Assembly: GCA_965209045.1 (NCBI GenBank) | Contig: CBDBPW010000003.1 | Location: 1,302,001 to 1,366,000 of the forward strand | Source of the DNA: JAJEFO01 sp965209045 | GTDB taxonomy: Bacteria; Pseudomonadota; Alphaproteobacteria; Rhodobacterales; Rhodobacteraceae | Reading direction: 5' to 3' | DNA: 64,000 nt | Part shown: positions 45,433 to 55,023 of the stretch, in pieces | Layout of the letters: each line of letters starts with the position of its first letter | Position numbering within the stretch: the first letter of the stretch is position 1 | Notes under the pieces: generated by a model | Database searches by the model: none | Told to the model about the DNA's origin: nothing | What the model saw: the letters and a program-made list of their open reading frames with translations, nothing else | Translations under genes and position numbers: made by a program

Positions 45433-45984
45433 GTGGCAACCGGCTCAGGCAGTCACATTATCAGGTGCCAGTCCGTCAGAGAGAGGATTTCGTTCTCGCT
45501 TGAGCCGGATGCGGACGCACGGGCTGACCTTGCGCAGACGCTCGGCATCAGGGCCCTGCGAAAGCTGAAGCTCGAGGGCCATCTGTCGCCGGACGGGCTC
45601 CAGGACCTGAAGCTCGACGCCAGGCTGGGCGCAACGGTCCAGCAGGACTGCGTTGCCACGGGCAGCCTGGTGACCACGCGCATCGACGAACAGGTGACAC
45701 GTCTCTACGTGCCCGACCTGCCGGTGCCAGAGGGTGACGAGGTCGAGATGCCTGCTGACGAAAACGCCGACCCGTTGCCGACCACCCTGGACCTCGAGGA
45801 AGTCCTGGCCGAAGCACTCGCACTGGCCCTGCCGCCTTGGCCCAGGGTCAGGGATGCCGATCCCGTCAGCGTCTCGATTTCCGCGCCCGGCAGTTCCCCG
45901 ATGAGAGACGAGGAGGCCCGCCCGTTCGCGGCCTTGAAGGCGCTGCAGGAAAATACGCCCGGCGCCAGAAAGAACCGTCGTTGA
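45433..45984 (+). CDS. yceD: YceD family (DUF177) protein, large ribosomal RNA accumulation factor
   Basis: About 183 residues from a GTG with AAGGA 7 nt upstream; the frame opens at 45301. The central domain has LRKLKLEGHLSPDGLQDLKL, LGATVQQDCVATGSLVTTRI and EQVTRLYVPDLPVP, as in DUF177. Its constant place just before rpmF matches the family's link to 23S rRNA and ribosome assembly. The C-terminal region ends with the usual PPWPR motif after LDLEEVLAEALALALP. Confidence 0.9.
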   Translation: MATGSGSHIIRCQSVRERISFSLEPDADARADLAQTLGIRALRKLKLEGHLSPDGLQDLKLDARLGATVQQDCVATGSLVTTRIDEQVTRLYVPDLPVPEGDEVEMPADENADPLPTTLDLEEVLAEALALALPPWPRVRDADPVSVSISAPGSSPMRDEEARPFAALKALQENTPGARKNRR

Positions 45985-45992
45985 ATTCGTTC

Positions 45993-46020
45993 TTGCCCTT
46001 GGACGAAATCGCGCTATGTT
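45993..46020 (+). promoter_or_regulatory. Possible rpmF promoter
   Basis: TTGCCC (45993-45998) and TATGTT (46015-46020) spaced by 16 bp, about 110 bp before rpmF and just after the yceD stop. Confidence 0.4.
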
Positions 46021-46131
46021 CCCGCCTCCGCGCGAAGGACAATGGATTGGACAAGTAGCGAGCCAGCGCTTAAGACCGCCCGGACCCTGAACGGGGTCAG
46101 GCGCTTCCATACTGAACCGAGGATTTAGGAC

Positions 46132-46338
46132 ATGGCCGTCCCGCAGAACAAAGTTACTCCATCTCGTCGCAACAAGCGCCGTGCCCATGACGCATTGGTC
46201 GCTTCGAATCCCGCCGAGTGTCCGAACTGCGGCGAATTGAAACGCCCGCACCATGTCTGCGCCGCTTGCGGCCACTACAATGATCGCGAAGTTGTTGCCC
46301 AGATCGAGGAATTCGACTTGGATGAGGACGCAGCCTGA
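46132..46338 (+). CDS. rpmF: 50S ribosomal protein L32
   Basis: 68 residues, MAVPQNKVTPSRRNKRRAHD and a four-cysteine zinc ribbon CPNCGELKRPHHVCAACGHY. This is the zinc-containing (C+) form. It precedes plsX with a 23-bp gap, the standard order rpmF-plsX-fabH. Confidence 0.98.
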   Translation: MAVPQNKVTPSRRNKRRAHDALVASNPAECPNCGELKRPHHVCAACGHYNDREVVAQIEEFDLDEDAA

Positions 46339-46361
46339 ACCCGACCCCCAGCACTCTTGGG

Positions 46362-47495
46362 ATGACAAATTTCCCCGATCAGTCCCGCAGCACGAAAAAG
46401 CGCATAACGATTTCCGTTGACGCAATGGGAGGCGACCGGGGACCGACCGCCGTCGTTGCCGGCATTGCAAGGGCCGCACGAAAGAACCCCCATTTCGAAT
46501 TCCTGCTTTTTGGCCCTGAACCCGAGCTTCACAATCTGGTCCGCAGACGAAACAGGCTGGGCCAGAAGCGCAAATTGATGGACTGCTGCGGAATCCGACA
46601 CGTGGACGAAGTCGTCAGCATGGAGGACAAGCCAAGCCAGGTGCTGCGCAACGGCAAGGGAACTTCCATGTGGGCGGCGGTCGAGGCCGTCAGGCGCGGC
46701 GAGGCCGATGCCGTGGTGTCCTGTGGCAATACCGGCGCCCTGATGGCGGTTTCCATGATCAGGCTGAAGAAGCTGCCCGGCGTCGACCGGCCTGCAATCG
46801 CCTGCCTTTGGCCGTCGCGGAGCCCGGGCGGATTCAACGTCTTGCTGGACGTTGGCGCAGACATACGGGCTGACGCCAGAACGCTCCTTCAATACGCGCT
46901 CATGGGCGCATCCTACGCGCGAAACGGCCTGGAACTGTCCCGGCCGCGCATCGGCCTCATGAACGTCGGCACCGAGGAGAACAAGGGCCACACCGAGATT
47001 CGCGAGGCGCACGACCTGATCACTTCAGCCGCCGATGACGCGAATTTCGAGTATGTCGGATTTGTCGAGGGCGGCGACATTCCGTCGGGCCGCGTGGACG
47101 TGATCGTGACCGACGGGTTTACCGGCAATATCGCGCTGAAGACCGGGGAAGGCACGGCGTTGCTCATCCGCGAGTTCCTGCGCGAAGCCTTTCGAGCCAC
47201 ACCGCTCTCTCGGATAGCGGCCTTGCTGGCGGTGACGTCGCTTCGCCGGCTTTCGAAGCGGATCGACCCCAGGCGAGTGAATGGTGGCGTGTTCCTTGGC
47301 CTGAACGGCACGGTCGTCAAGAGTCACGGGTCAGCGGACGCCGTCGGCGTTGCGTCTGCCATCGGGCTTGCATGTCGCCTGGCAGAAAGCCGGTTCAACG
47401 AACGCCTGGCGGCACGGGTTGCATCCTTCAACCCCGGCGGGCAAGATGAGTGTGGGGTAACCGCCGAAGCGGCTGGCAAAGAACGGGAAAGATGA
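46362..47495 (+). CDS. plsX: Phosphate acyltransferase PlsX
   Basis: 377 residues. ISVDAMGGDRGPTAVVAGIA at the start, then SCGNTGALMAVSMIRLKKLPG and VDVIVTDGFTGNIALKTGEG, all PlsX signatures. The enzyme makes acyl-phosphate from acyl-ACP for phospholipid synthesis at the membrane surface. Its stop overlaps the fabH start (ATGA), so the two are translationally coupled. Confidence 0.97.
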   Translation: MTNFPDQSRSTKKRITISVDAMGGDRGPTAVVAGIARAARKNPHFEFLLFGPEPELHNLVRRRNRLGQKRKLMDCCGIRHVDEVVSMEDKPSQVLRNGKGTSMWAAVEAVRRGEADAVVSCGNTGALMAVSMIRLKKLPGVDRPAIACLWPSRSPGGFNVLLDVGADIRADARTLLQYALMGASYARNGLELSRPRIGLMNVGTEENKGHTEIREAHDLITSAADDANFEYVGFVEGGDIPSGRVDVIVTDGFTGNIALKTGEGTALLIREFLREAFRATPLSRIAALLAVTSLRRLSKRIDPRRVNGGVFLGLNGTVVKSHGSADAVGVASAIGLACRLAESRFNERLAARVASFNPGGQDECGVTAEAAGKERER

Positions 47496-48463
47496 AGACA
47501 CGCGCGGTGGTGCAAGGGGTCGGGCACTATCTGCCCGAACGGGTGATTCCGAATTCCTGGTTCGAGAGCAAGCTCGACACGACGGACGAATGGATAAGGG
47601 CGCGGACGGGAATCGAATCCCGCCACTTCGCTGCCGCAGGCGAAACTGTCTCGGAACTTGCAACCAAGGCCGCGTTGTCAGTTCTGGCTGAGGCTGGCCG
47701 TGCGGCCGACGACATCGACGCAGTGATCGTTGCCACGTCGACACCGGACCTTACATTCCCGTCGGCGGCAACGATAGTGCAGGGGAATCTCGGCATGACG
47801 CGGGGATTCGCCTTCGACGTGCAGGCCGTCTGTGCGGGATTCGTCTTCGGGCTGTCCCAGGCCAACGCGTTGATCGTCTCGGGCCAGGCCCGCCGGATTC
47901 TCGTGATCGGCGCAGAAACCTTCAGCAGCATTCTTGACTGGAACGACCGCACGACCTGCGTGCTGTTCGGGGACGGCGCTGGGGCGGTCCTGCTTGAGGT
48001 CGCCGAGTGCGAGGGGTCCAACGATGATCGCGGAATCCTTGCGACGGACCTCCATTCTGACGGTCGCTATCGCGACATACTCTACGTGGACGGCGGCGTG
48101 TCGACACGGGAGATCGGGCATCTGCGCATGCAGGGCCGTGAGGTGTTCCGGCACGCCGTGGAAAAGCTGGCGGCCACGGCGCAAGCCTCGCTGGACAGTC
48201 TCAAGCTCGACGGTGCCGACTTGGACTGGCTCGTTCCTCACCAAGCCAACCTGAGGATCATCAGGTCGACCGCTCAGAAGCTCGGTCTCGGCTTGGAGCG
48301 GGTCGTGCTGACTGTCCAGGAACACGGGAACACCTCGGCGGCATCGATTCCGCTCGCACTGTCGGTCGGAGTCGAACGCGGCCAGATCAAGCCTGGCGAC
48401 CTGCTCCTGACCGAGGCGATCGGCGGCGGCCTGGCCTGGGGGTCTGTCATTCTCCGCTGGTAG
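47492..48463 (+). CDS. fabH: Beta-ketoacyl-ACP synthase III
   Basis: 323 residues from MKTRAVVQG. Catalytic Cys in FDVQAVCAGFVFGLSQ, His in WLVPHQANLRII and Asn in VLTVQEHGNTSAASIPLAL form the KAS III triad. RTGIESRHFA and ILGDGA-like VLFGDGAGAVLL lines are typical. It starts fatty-acid elongation from acetyl-CoA and malonyl-ACP. AAAGA precedes the ATG inside plsX. Confidence 0.97.
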   Translation: MKTRAVVQGVGHYLPERVIPNSWFESKLDTTDEWIRARTGIESRHFAAAGETVSELATKAALSVLAEAGRAADDIDAVIVATSTPDLTFPSAATIVQGNLGMTRGFAFDVQAVCAGFVFGLSQANALIVSGQARRILVIGAETFSSILDWNDRTTCVLFGDGAGAVLLEVAECEGSNDDRGILATDLHSDGRYRDILYVDGGVSTREIGHLRMQGREVFRHAVEKLAATAQASLDSLKLDGADLDWLVPHQANLRIIRSTAQKLGLGLERVVLTVQEHGNTSAASIPLALSVGVERGQIKPGDLLLTEAIGGGLAWGSVILRW

Positions 48464-48560
48464 TCTGAACCGGCCCGCTTTTGCGGCGTCCCGTTATTGA
48501 CTCGGCAACTCTCCCCGCCCATTCTGCCGCCACAAATCAATTTCGTACAGGGGGGAATTT

Positions 48561-48863
48561 ATGGGCGAAAAGACATTGACACGGATGGATCTCAGGGATG
48601 CCGTCTACCAGGAAGTCGGTCTCAGCCGCAATGAATCCGCTCAATTGGTTGAAAGCGTAATTGAACACATTTCGGACACGCTCGCCAAGGGCGAAAAGGT
48701 GAAGGTTTCTTCCTTTGGCACATTTTCCATCCGGGAAAAAGGGCCACGCGTTGGCCGCAATCCCAAGACCGGTGAAGAGGTGCCGATTCATCCACGCAAG
48801 GTCCTTACGTTTCGTCCCTCTCATCTGATGAAAGAGAGAGTAGCGGCCGGCAACAAGGCTTGA
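48561..48863 (+). CDS. ihfA: Integration host factor alpha subunit
   Basis: 100 residues, MGEKTLTRMDLRDAVYQEVG with the DNA-bending arm motif GRNPKTGEEVPIHPRKVLTF. Pairs with IhfB to bend DNA. It lies 97 bp after fabH with its own GGGGG ribosome site, and is followed closely by the merR gene, an order common in rhodobacteria. Confidence 0.97.
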   Translation: MGEKTLTRMDLRDAVYQEVGLSRNESAQLVESVIEHISDTLAKGEKVKVSSFGTFSIREKGPRVGRNPKTGEEVPIHPRKVLTFRPSHLMKERVAAGNKA

Positions 48864-48869
48864 TCCACG

Positions 48870-49619
48870 GTGCAAAAGTCCCGCGAGGCGTTCCGAACCA
48901 TTTCTGAGGTGGCTGACTGGCTGGAAGTGCCCGCGCACGTCCTACGCTTCTGGGAAACACGGTTTGCGCAGATCAAGCCGACAAAGCGTGCTGGCGGACG
49001 CCGCTACTATCGTCCTGCGGACATGCTCGTCATTGGAGGGATAAAGACGCTTCTTCGAGACAAGGGCATGACGATTCGCGGGGTACAGAAGCTGCTCAGG
49101 GAACAGGGAGTGAGTCACATCTCCTCCTTCTCGATTCCGCTTGATCCAGAGCCGACGGAACGGGAAGTCCAAGGCCAAATCGAATCCGTTGTGAAAGACG
49201 TGCGACGGGTCCCTTCCCACGTTGCACCAGACAAGCCCGGAGTGGATGTCGGACACGGCGAGACCGATGCCGGCACGATCGAGAGCCAGTCCCTAGAGGA
49301 AACGGGTACTTCAGAAGTGCGATCAGCGGATGCCGAAACGGCAACTGACAGGGCAGACACCGGCGGGCCGACATCGGCAGCCAAGGGTCAGGCAGATGCA
49401 GGCCTCCAGCACGCGCAGGAGACGGAGCGCGAGATCGATCCTTCCGATACCCCTGGAACAGACCCGGAGGACGATGCTGAGGAATTTGCTCGAGGCCCAG
49501 GCATCGCCGCCCGCGTGATCCTGGTCGACCATATGCGTCTGAAGGCGCATCGCGACGACCTGTTGAAGGCTGTCGAGCGCCTGAGGGCCCTGTCCTTGAG
49601 CAGGTCCGGAAACTCGTGA
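48870..49619 (+). CDS. MerR family transcriptional regulator
   Basis: 249 residues from a GTG 7 bp after ihfA. Winged-helix MerR domain at residues ~8-80 (TISEVADWLEVPAHVLRFWE, GGRRYYRPADMLVIGGIKTL, RGVQKLLREQG). The remainder is long, acidic and of low complexity, with no effector domain or metal-binding cysteines; it ends with a short helix near LLKAVERLRALS. This is the conserved IhfA-linked MerR protein of alphaproteobacteria, whose targets are not known to me. Confidence 0.9.
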   Translation: MQKSREAFRTISEVADWLEVPAHVLRFWETRFAQIKPTKRAGGRRYYRPADMLVIGGIKTLLRDKGMTIRGVQKLLREQGVSHISSFSIPLDPEPTEREVQGQIESVVKDVRRVPSHVAPDKPGVDVGHGETDAGTIESQSLEETGTSEVRSADAETATDRADTGGPTSAAKGQADAGLQHAQETEREIDPSDTPGTDPEDDAEEFARGPGIAARVILVDHMRLKAHRDDLLKAVERLRALSLSRSGNS

Positions 49620-49676
49620 CATGCTGCCTGATCAACTATTGCCACCGATCCCCATTTGCGACAGAAGGCCAGGAGT

Positions 49677-49754
49677 CGGGCTATGGCGCAGCTTGGTTAG
49701 CGCGTCCGTCTGGGGGACGGAAGGTCGCAGGTTCAAATCCTGCTAGCCCGACCA
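49677..49754 (+). tRNA. tRNA-Pro(GGG)
   Basis: The cloverleaf folds: acceptor CGGGCTA/TAGCCCG, D-stem GCGC/GCGC, anticodon arm TCCGT-CTGGGGG-ACGGA with anticodon GGG, and T-arm GCAGG-TTCAAAT-CCTGC, then A and an encoded CCA. A well-formed gene between merR and dcd. Confidence 0.95.
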
Positions 49755-49915
49755 TCACCTGAAAGTCCCGGGCATCCGATGACGAGACCGCTTTGCAGAA
49801 AGAGTCGCACGGGCAGCAGGATGCGCGCGATCCGTGACGCGGCACGTCTGTCTCCTTTCCGCACCGGCAGAGGTCATCAGGACGCCCCCAGCGTGAACTC
49901 GCCGCTCCTGCCGGA

Positions 49916-51016
49916 ATGCCGTCCGTGACCGGCGTCCTGCCCGACACCGAAATCCGGGCCATGATCGGGAATGGCTCGGTTTTCGCCGACAAGGTGTTTG
50001 CTGACGAGCAAGTCCAACCCGCGTCGTTGGACCTACGACTCGGAAAAGTTGCGTATCGTGTCCGCGCTTCCTTCCTCGCAACCGGCGGTGCCGGTGTAGA
50101 GGAGCGGCTGCAAAAGTTTGAAATGCATCGATTCGATCTAAGTGACGGAGCCGTGCTCGAAAGGGGATGCGTGTATGTCGTTCCGCTGATGGAGCGACTT
50201 GCCTTGCCCGAAACCGTTTCTGCGGTCGCGAATGCAAAGAGCTCAACTGGCAGGCTTGACCTTTTGACCCGGACCATCACGGACGGCGCGACCGAGTTCG
50301 ACCGCATCCCGGCAGGCTACCATGGACCGCTCTACGCCGAGATCTGCCCGCGATCGTTCTCTGTCCTGGTCCGACCGGGCATGCGCCTCAACCAAGTCCG
50401 GTTTCGGGATGGACACGTCGCTCTGGATGACGCCGCTCTTGCGGCACTCCACGAGGAAGTCGGCCTGGTCTCTGGCAAGGCAATGATCTCCGAAGGTCTC
50501 GGATTCTCGGTCGACCTGGATCCGGCCGACGGAACGCTCGTCGGCTACCGCGCCAAACCGCATGGCGGGGTGATCGATCTCGACAACGTCGCTGGATACG
50601 AACCCGACGAATTCTGGGAAGAAATCCACACCGGCGAAGGAAGGATCATCCTGGATCCCGGAGCCTTCTACATCCTGGTGAGCCGGGAGGCCGTGACCAT
50701 TCCACCGACACACGCTGCGGAAATGGCGCCATACCTGGCCATGGCCGGAGAGTTTCGCGTCCACTATGCGGGTTTCTTCGACCCGGGATTTGGGTGGGCC
50801 GACGCAGGCGGCGCCGGCTCTCGTGGCGTCCTGGAAGTGCGGTGCCATGAAGCGCCGTTCGTTCTTGAGCATGGCCAAACCGTCGGCCGCCTGGTGTATG
50901 AAAGGATGTCGGCACGGCCTGCGGCGCTGTATGGAAGCGCGATTTCGTCCAACTACCAAGGCCAAGGGCTCAAGCTCTCAAAGCAGTTCCGGATGAGGTC
51001 AGCATCCTCTCCTTGA
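49916..51016 (+). CDS. dcd: 2'-deoxycytidine 5'-triphosphate deaminase (long two-domain form)
   Basis: 366 residues, roughly twice the E. coli enzyme. The N-terminal half holds the trimer-forming dUTPase-like fold, with ASLDLRLGKVAYRVRASFLA and ANAKSSTGRLDLLTRTITDG; the C-terminal half repeats the fold (GAFYILVSREAVTIPPTHAA, FFDPGFGWADAGGAGSRGVL). It makes dUTP from dCTP for thymidylate synthesis. The long form is usual in rhodobacteria. Start MPSVTGVLPDTEIRAMI fits the family. Confidence 0.93.
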   Translation: MPSVTGVLPDTEIRAMIGNGSVFADKVFADEQVQPASLDLRLGKVAYRVRASFLATGGAGVEERLQKFEMHRFDLSDGAVLERGCVYVVPLMERLALPETVSAVANAKSSTGRLDLLTRTITDGATEFDRIPAGYHGPLYAEICPRSFSVLVRPGMRLNQVRFRDGHVALDDAALAALHEEVGLVSGKAMISEGLGFSVDLDPADGTLVGYRAKPHGGVIDLDNVAGYEPDEFWEEIHTGEGRIILDPGAFYILVSREAVTIPPTHAAEMAPYLAMAGEFRVHYAGFFDPGFGWADAGGAGSRGVLEVRCHEAPFVLEHGQTVGRLVYERMSARPAALYGSAISSNYQGQGLKLSKQFRMRSASSP

Positions 51017-51492
51017 AACATCCTTGTCTGATTTCAAGCCGTCGAAAGGGATTGTTCGACCTGCGCTCCCTTGGCCAAATCCGTTTCATCCAAAGGTCGC
51101 CCGCGGATACGCGTTGCGTGACGGCAGGAGCTCGAACGGTTCATTTGCGGGCCGTGTCGTTCCAGTTCTCCCGTTCCGATCAATCTTGCAACTAGGGAAC
51201 TGGCCGTGACGCACATGGGGTGCTGGTCGAATCCACCGTCCGGAACGCGCTTCCGGACCAGACCCGGGCCAATTCCGTGTGTCAGATTGACGTAACTTGA
51301 TCCGGTTGCGAACAGGACCTGTGCACCAGGACTATTGACCGATGTCGCTCGACGGAGGAAGTGTGCGATGCTAGACGAGATCGCGAGCAACCGACGGCAT
51401 CGCGTTGGATTCGATTGTGCTGCCACTGGCAGTTCTGTCGGCGCACTCGGTGCGCCGTCGAGGCACTACGTTAGCGAGGGGGCAGGATTCGC
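51017..51492. other. 476-bp interval, no gene seen
   Basis: Between dcd and a beta-barrel protein gene. I find no convincing frame on either strand and no tRNA. The barrel gene's promoter probably lies near its 3' end. Confidence 0.3.
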
Positions 51493-52272
51493 ATGAGAAA
51501 GGACTTTCCGAGGCGATGGCAGACCGCCATCTTGCTCGCCCTCGTGACATTGGCCTTCGGTGCGGCTGAGACACGGGCTGCCGACAGCGATGGCAACGGG
51601 AACTACGCAGGACTGTTCGTTGGCACCGGAAAGGTGGCGAACGAGATCGTTGATGTCGATGGATTCGCGGATTGGGGCAATCCGGGATCTACCAACAAGT
51701 TCAATGGTCCGGCTGCGGCTGCCGGAGTGCTTGCAGGTCACCGCTTTGACATGGGCCGCACCGGGCTGCGGATCGAGATCGACGCATTGGCCGGCGACAT
51801 GTCTGCGGACACGGACATGCTTGATCCGACATGCGGCGACGAAACCGCGTTGGCGCGAATCCGCTGGATGACCACGGCGCGATTGGGGATCGACATGGAT
51901 GTCGGGGACTCCCGGGTCTTTCTCGCTGGTGGACCTGCGCTGGCGCGGATCGTCAATTCAGTTTCCGACATAGATTACGGGGGGCCCGGTTGCCTCGAGG
52001 GCAACCTTCTCTTTGACGCCGATGACTCGTTCCGGAGCGACGAAACCCTGGTTGGATGGGCGCTTGGGGCAGGAATCGAGATGCCGCTCTCTTCCAGGTG
52101 GGCCGTGCGGCTCGACGGGATGCGCTTCGACTTCGGGCAGGAGCGCTATCAGGTAAACGCATCCGGCAACAATCGTTGTGGTCGGGGCGGCGAGTTCAGG
52201 CCCTGCACCTATTCTTTTGACAACCGGGGCGGCATGGCGCGCCTGATGGTCTTCTACCGGTTCGGAAACTAG
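51493..52272 (+). CDS. Outer-membrane beta-barrel protein, opacity/Omp25-like
   Basis: 259 residues. A signal peptide (AILLALVTLAFGAAETRA, cleavage before ADSDG) is followed by alternating hydrophobic strands (NYAGLFVGTGKVANE, GRTGLRIEIDALAG, LGIDMDVGDSRVFLAGG, WAVRLDGMRFDFGQ). It ends in ARLMVFYRFGN; the near-terminal aromatic suits BAM recognition. Four cysteines could form two periplasmic disulfides. Likely an 8-stranded barrel; ligand unknown. Confidence 0.8.
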   Translation: MRKDFPRRWQTAILLALVTLAFGAAETRAADSDGNGNYAGLFVGTGKVANEIVDVDGFADWGNPGSTNKFNGPAAAAGVLAGHRFDMGRTGLRIEIDALAGDMSADTDMLDPTCGDETALARIRWMTTARLGIDMDVGDSRVFLAGGPALARIVNSVSDIDYGGPGCLEGNLLFDADDSFRSDETLVGWALGAGIEMPLSSRWAVRLDGMRFDFGQERYQVNASGNNRCGRGGEFRPCTYSFDNRGGMARLMVFYRFGN

Positions 52273-52853
52273 GCGGGAACGCGGCGCCTTCCTCATCTGT
52301 CGCCGATGACAGGCCCGTGCCTTGCGCCTCAGGGCGGCGACGTGCCAAACGACCAGCACTCCCTGCGGACCGACGCATGCCCTTCAGCGGAGCGAATTGA
52401 AGGGGTCGACTTGAGGCACTCCAGTCACAAAGATTTCTTGTCGCGGAAAGTCTGGGACCGCACCGTTTCGCGAGGCGGACCCTGCTCCGGACTGCGAAAA
52501 CGTGATCCTGAACAACCGATTGCCCTTCGCCCCCAACGTCGCGATGGCGGCAGCTTTGCATCCCAAAACCGACGGAGAATTCTCGTCGATGCCAAAGGGC
52601 TCGATACGTTGCGGTGCTCCCCGACAGTCCTCTTGCTCCATGCGAGCAGGCCCCCATTCAAATGCCGGCCAGTTGCGAATCGCTCCGCAAGTCTCTGCCT
52701 GTCTTCAGTGCCCGTCCTGGCCGCGTTTCGCTTCCGTGTCTTTGGCTTGAACCGGAAGCGCTGCCCGCAATCATCCCACCCCAGGAGACGGGTCATCTTC
52801 AGGAGGAGCAAATGTGCTGCGCTTGGCCAAGGTGCGCAGTGGGCGATTCAATT
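52273..52853. other. 580-bp interval, no gene seen
   Basis: Between the barrel gene and the second TIR-bounded tnpB element. Open frames here run into the transposon and look non-coding. No repeat or RNA structure stands out. Confidence 0.3.
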
Positions 52854-54236
52854 GGGAATTATATACGTAAGTGACCATCAGGCCGCTCTCGCACTGATTT
52901 CACGGGTCGATGAGGTCGGCAACCCGAACGCCTCTCGCCGTGCAGACGCGCCAATCCCGGACGCCTCGTGCTCCGGGATGCGGCCACGCGCCGCGCACCG
53001 GATGTTCCTTGCCGCGTTGATGTCGGCATGTGCCGCGTGCCCGCAGTGCACGCAGGTGAAGTCGTCCCGAGTTCTGCGGCTGGCGGCTTCCGCCGCCCCG
53101 CACTCGTGGCATGTCCTTGACGTGTTCCTCGCCGGAACCGTGATGACGTTCGCCGCCTTGCATTCCAGCATGGCCTTCAGCGCCGCCCAGCCGGTGTTCA
53201 GGATGACGCGGTTCAGTCCCGCCTTCTGCGGCACGTTCGTCCCCGGCTCCTCGACGGTGCCCTTGGCGGATTTCGTCATGGCCTTCACGTTCAGGCTCTC
53301 GACGGCGACCGTGCCTGCCTTCGCCGCCAGGCGGCGACTGACATGGTGATGCCAGTTGCGACGGCGGCTGGCAATCTTGCGGCGGGCCTTCGCAAGGTGC
53401 CGCTTCGTCCGCTCGCGCCGCTTCGACCGCTTCTGCTGCCTGGACAGTTTCCGTTGGAGGCGCCCGGCCCTGGCTTCGAGCCTGGACATGTCGGGCATCT
53501 CGTGGAGTTCGCCGTCGCTGTCCGCGACCTGCCCGCAGTTGCGGTCGAGGCCGAGCACGTGTCCGTTGTCGGCAGGCTCCTCGATCTCGACCGCAAGGCA
53601 GACGACGGCGGTCCAATTGCCGCCGACACGCTTGAGCACGGCGGAGACGGGCCTGCCGTCGGGATGCGGGTTGCCGCCCTTGCGGCGTATGGCCATGGGA
53701 CCGAAGCCGGGGATGTGGAGCGTTCCGTCGCGCACCTTGACGCCGGAGACGATGCTGATGCTGTCGAAGAAGCGGCTGCCCCTGAACTTCGGGAAGCCCG
53801 CATTCGCCCCCTTCTTCAGGCGGTTGAAGAAGCCCTTGAACGATTCATCGAGCCGCTTGAGCGTCCCGCGCTGGATGGCGATTCCGCATCCGGCCATTTC
53901 AGGCAGCTCGCGCCTGCACTCGGTGAGGGCCTTGCACTGGTCGAAGTATGTGCGCGACTTCCCGGTCTTCCAGTGGAAGTCGATCCGTTCCTCAAGTGCC
54001 GCGTTGTAGAGTTGGCGCTGGGCTTCGAGCGTGGTCTCAAGCCACTGCCAGTTGCGCCGCGTCTGCGGAAGCAGCCGGTAGACAACCTGCCTGTGCGTCT
54101 GTGTCAGGGCCACGTGTTCGCTCCTGCGTGAGCTTCCGGGGACCGGGCGTTTCCGGCACCCGCCCACGCATCATAACCGGCCGGAACGAAACAGCAACAT
54201 CTTTCTGGTCGATGGTCACTTAGGTATGTAATCCCC
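52854..54236 (-). mobile_element. TnpB-only element with terminal inverted repeats, copy 2
   Basis: 1383 bp, inverted relative to copies 1 and 3. Ends at 52854-52878 and 54212-54236 are inverted repeats. The 8-bp target duplication is ATTCAATT (52846-52853 and 54237-54244), which is the same octamer (AATTGAAT on the element's strand) as copy 1, although the outer flanks differ. tnpB is intact. Confidence 0.85.
52878..54113 (-). CDS. tnpB: TnpB RNA-guided nuclease family protein, copy 2
   Basis: GTG start (VALTQTHRQVVYRLLPQ), 411 residues. RuvC acids present in VLGLDRNCGQV, VAVESLNVKAM and HADINAARNI; zinc ribbon CHECG ... CVHCG intact. The few differences from copies 1 and 3 are mostly conservative (for example FHWKTGKSRT for FYRKTGKSRT). 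The frame opens upstream at 54167 within the element. Confidence 0.93.
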   Translation of the reverse strand: MALTQTHRQVVYRLLPQTRRNWQWLETTLEAQRQLYNAALEERIDFHWKTGKSRTYFDQCKALTECRRELPEMAGCGIAIQRGTLKRLDESFKGFFNRLKKGANAGFPKFRGSRFFDSISIVSGVKVRDGTLHIPGFGPMAIRRKGGNPHPDGRPVSAVLKRVGGNWTAVVCLAVEIEEPADNGHVLGLDRNCGQVADSDGELHEMPDMSRLEARAGRLQRKLSRQQKRSKRRERTKRHLAKARRKIASRRRNWHHHVSRRLAAKAGTVAVESLNVKAMTKSAKGTVEEPGTNVPQKAGLNRVILNTGWAALKAMLECKAANVITVPARNTSRTCHECGAAEAASRRTRDDFTCVHCGHAAHADINAARNIRCAARGRIPEHEASGIGASARREAFGLPTSSTREISARAA

Positions 54237-54348
54237 ATTCAATTCAACCCTGGTCTGACAGTCGCACATTCGGGAAGCCCGAGCGCACCGTCTTTCCCGA
54301 CAGTTCAGGCGCGCCCGCCGTAGCATTGGCAGGCGAGCATGACCTGCC

Positions 54349-55023
54349 TCACGCGTCCCTCGCGTCTGCTTCCTCGTCCTCGGCGAACATTTCTGCCTGG
54401 GATCCATTCTCCTCGCCGCTCTCGTCCGGCGCGGTGCCGGGAGAAGGACGGCTATCCAGCAAGCCCGCCGACCGAAGCTCCTTCAGACCTGGAAGGTCCC
54501 TCGTGCTTTCAAGCCCGAAATGGTCAAGAAAAGTCTGGGTCACGACGTAGGTCACCGGTCGCCCGGGAGTCATCCGTCGGCGGCCCAGCCTTATCCACTC
54601 AAGCTCGAAGAGCTGGTCAAGCGTTCCTCGGCTGACGCTCACGCCGCGAATCTCCTCGATTTCCGCCCGCGTCGCAGGCTGGTGATAGGCAATGATCGTC
54701 AACGTCTCGATCGCGGCGCGGCTCAGCCTGCGCGTTTCCACTGTCTCCTTAGTCATCAGGAATCCGAGATCGGGCGACGTCCGGATGGCCCAGCCGTCAC
54801 CTGACTTTCGCACGTTCACCCCTCGCCCCTCGTAACGTGCCTTCAACAACTCGAGTGCCTTGGCCGCATCGCTTCCATGGGGCATGCGGGCATTGAGGTC
54901 GGCAACGGAAACCGGCTCCGCCGACGCGAACAGCATGGCCTCGACCATCCGCTCCTGCTCGATCAGCGGTGGAGCTTCGAACAGGCTTTCAAGCGCCCCA
55001 AAGTCCTCGCCCGCGTCAACCAC
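54349..55023 (-). CDS. scpB: Segregation and condensation protein B
   Basis: 224 residues, two winged-helix domains: PPLIEQERMVEAMLFASAEP then PATRAEIEEIRGVSVSRGTL and VTYVVTQTFLDHFGL. ScpB binds the ScpA kleisin of the SMC condensin. Overlaps scpA by 8 bp. The acidic C-terminal tail (EENGSQAEMFAEDEEADA) is not conserved. Confidence 0.96.
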   Translation of the reverse strand: MVDAGEDFGALESLFEAPPLIEQERMVEAMLFASAEPVSVADLNARMPHGSDAAKALELLKARYEGRGVNVRKSGDGWAIRTSPDLGFLMTKETVETRRLSRAAIETLTIIAYHQPATRAEIEEIRGVSVSRGTLDQLFELEWIRLGRRRMTPGRPVTYVVTQTFLDHFGLESTRDLPGLKELRSAGLLDSRPSPGTAPDESGEENGSQAEMFAEDEEADARDA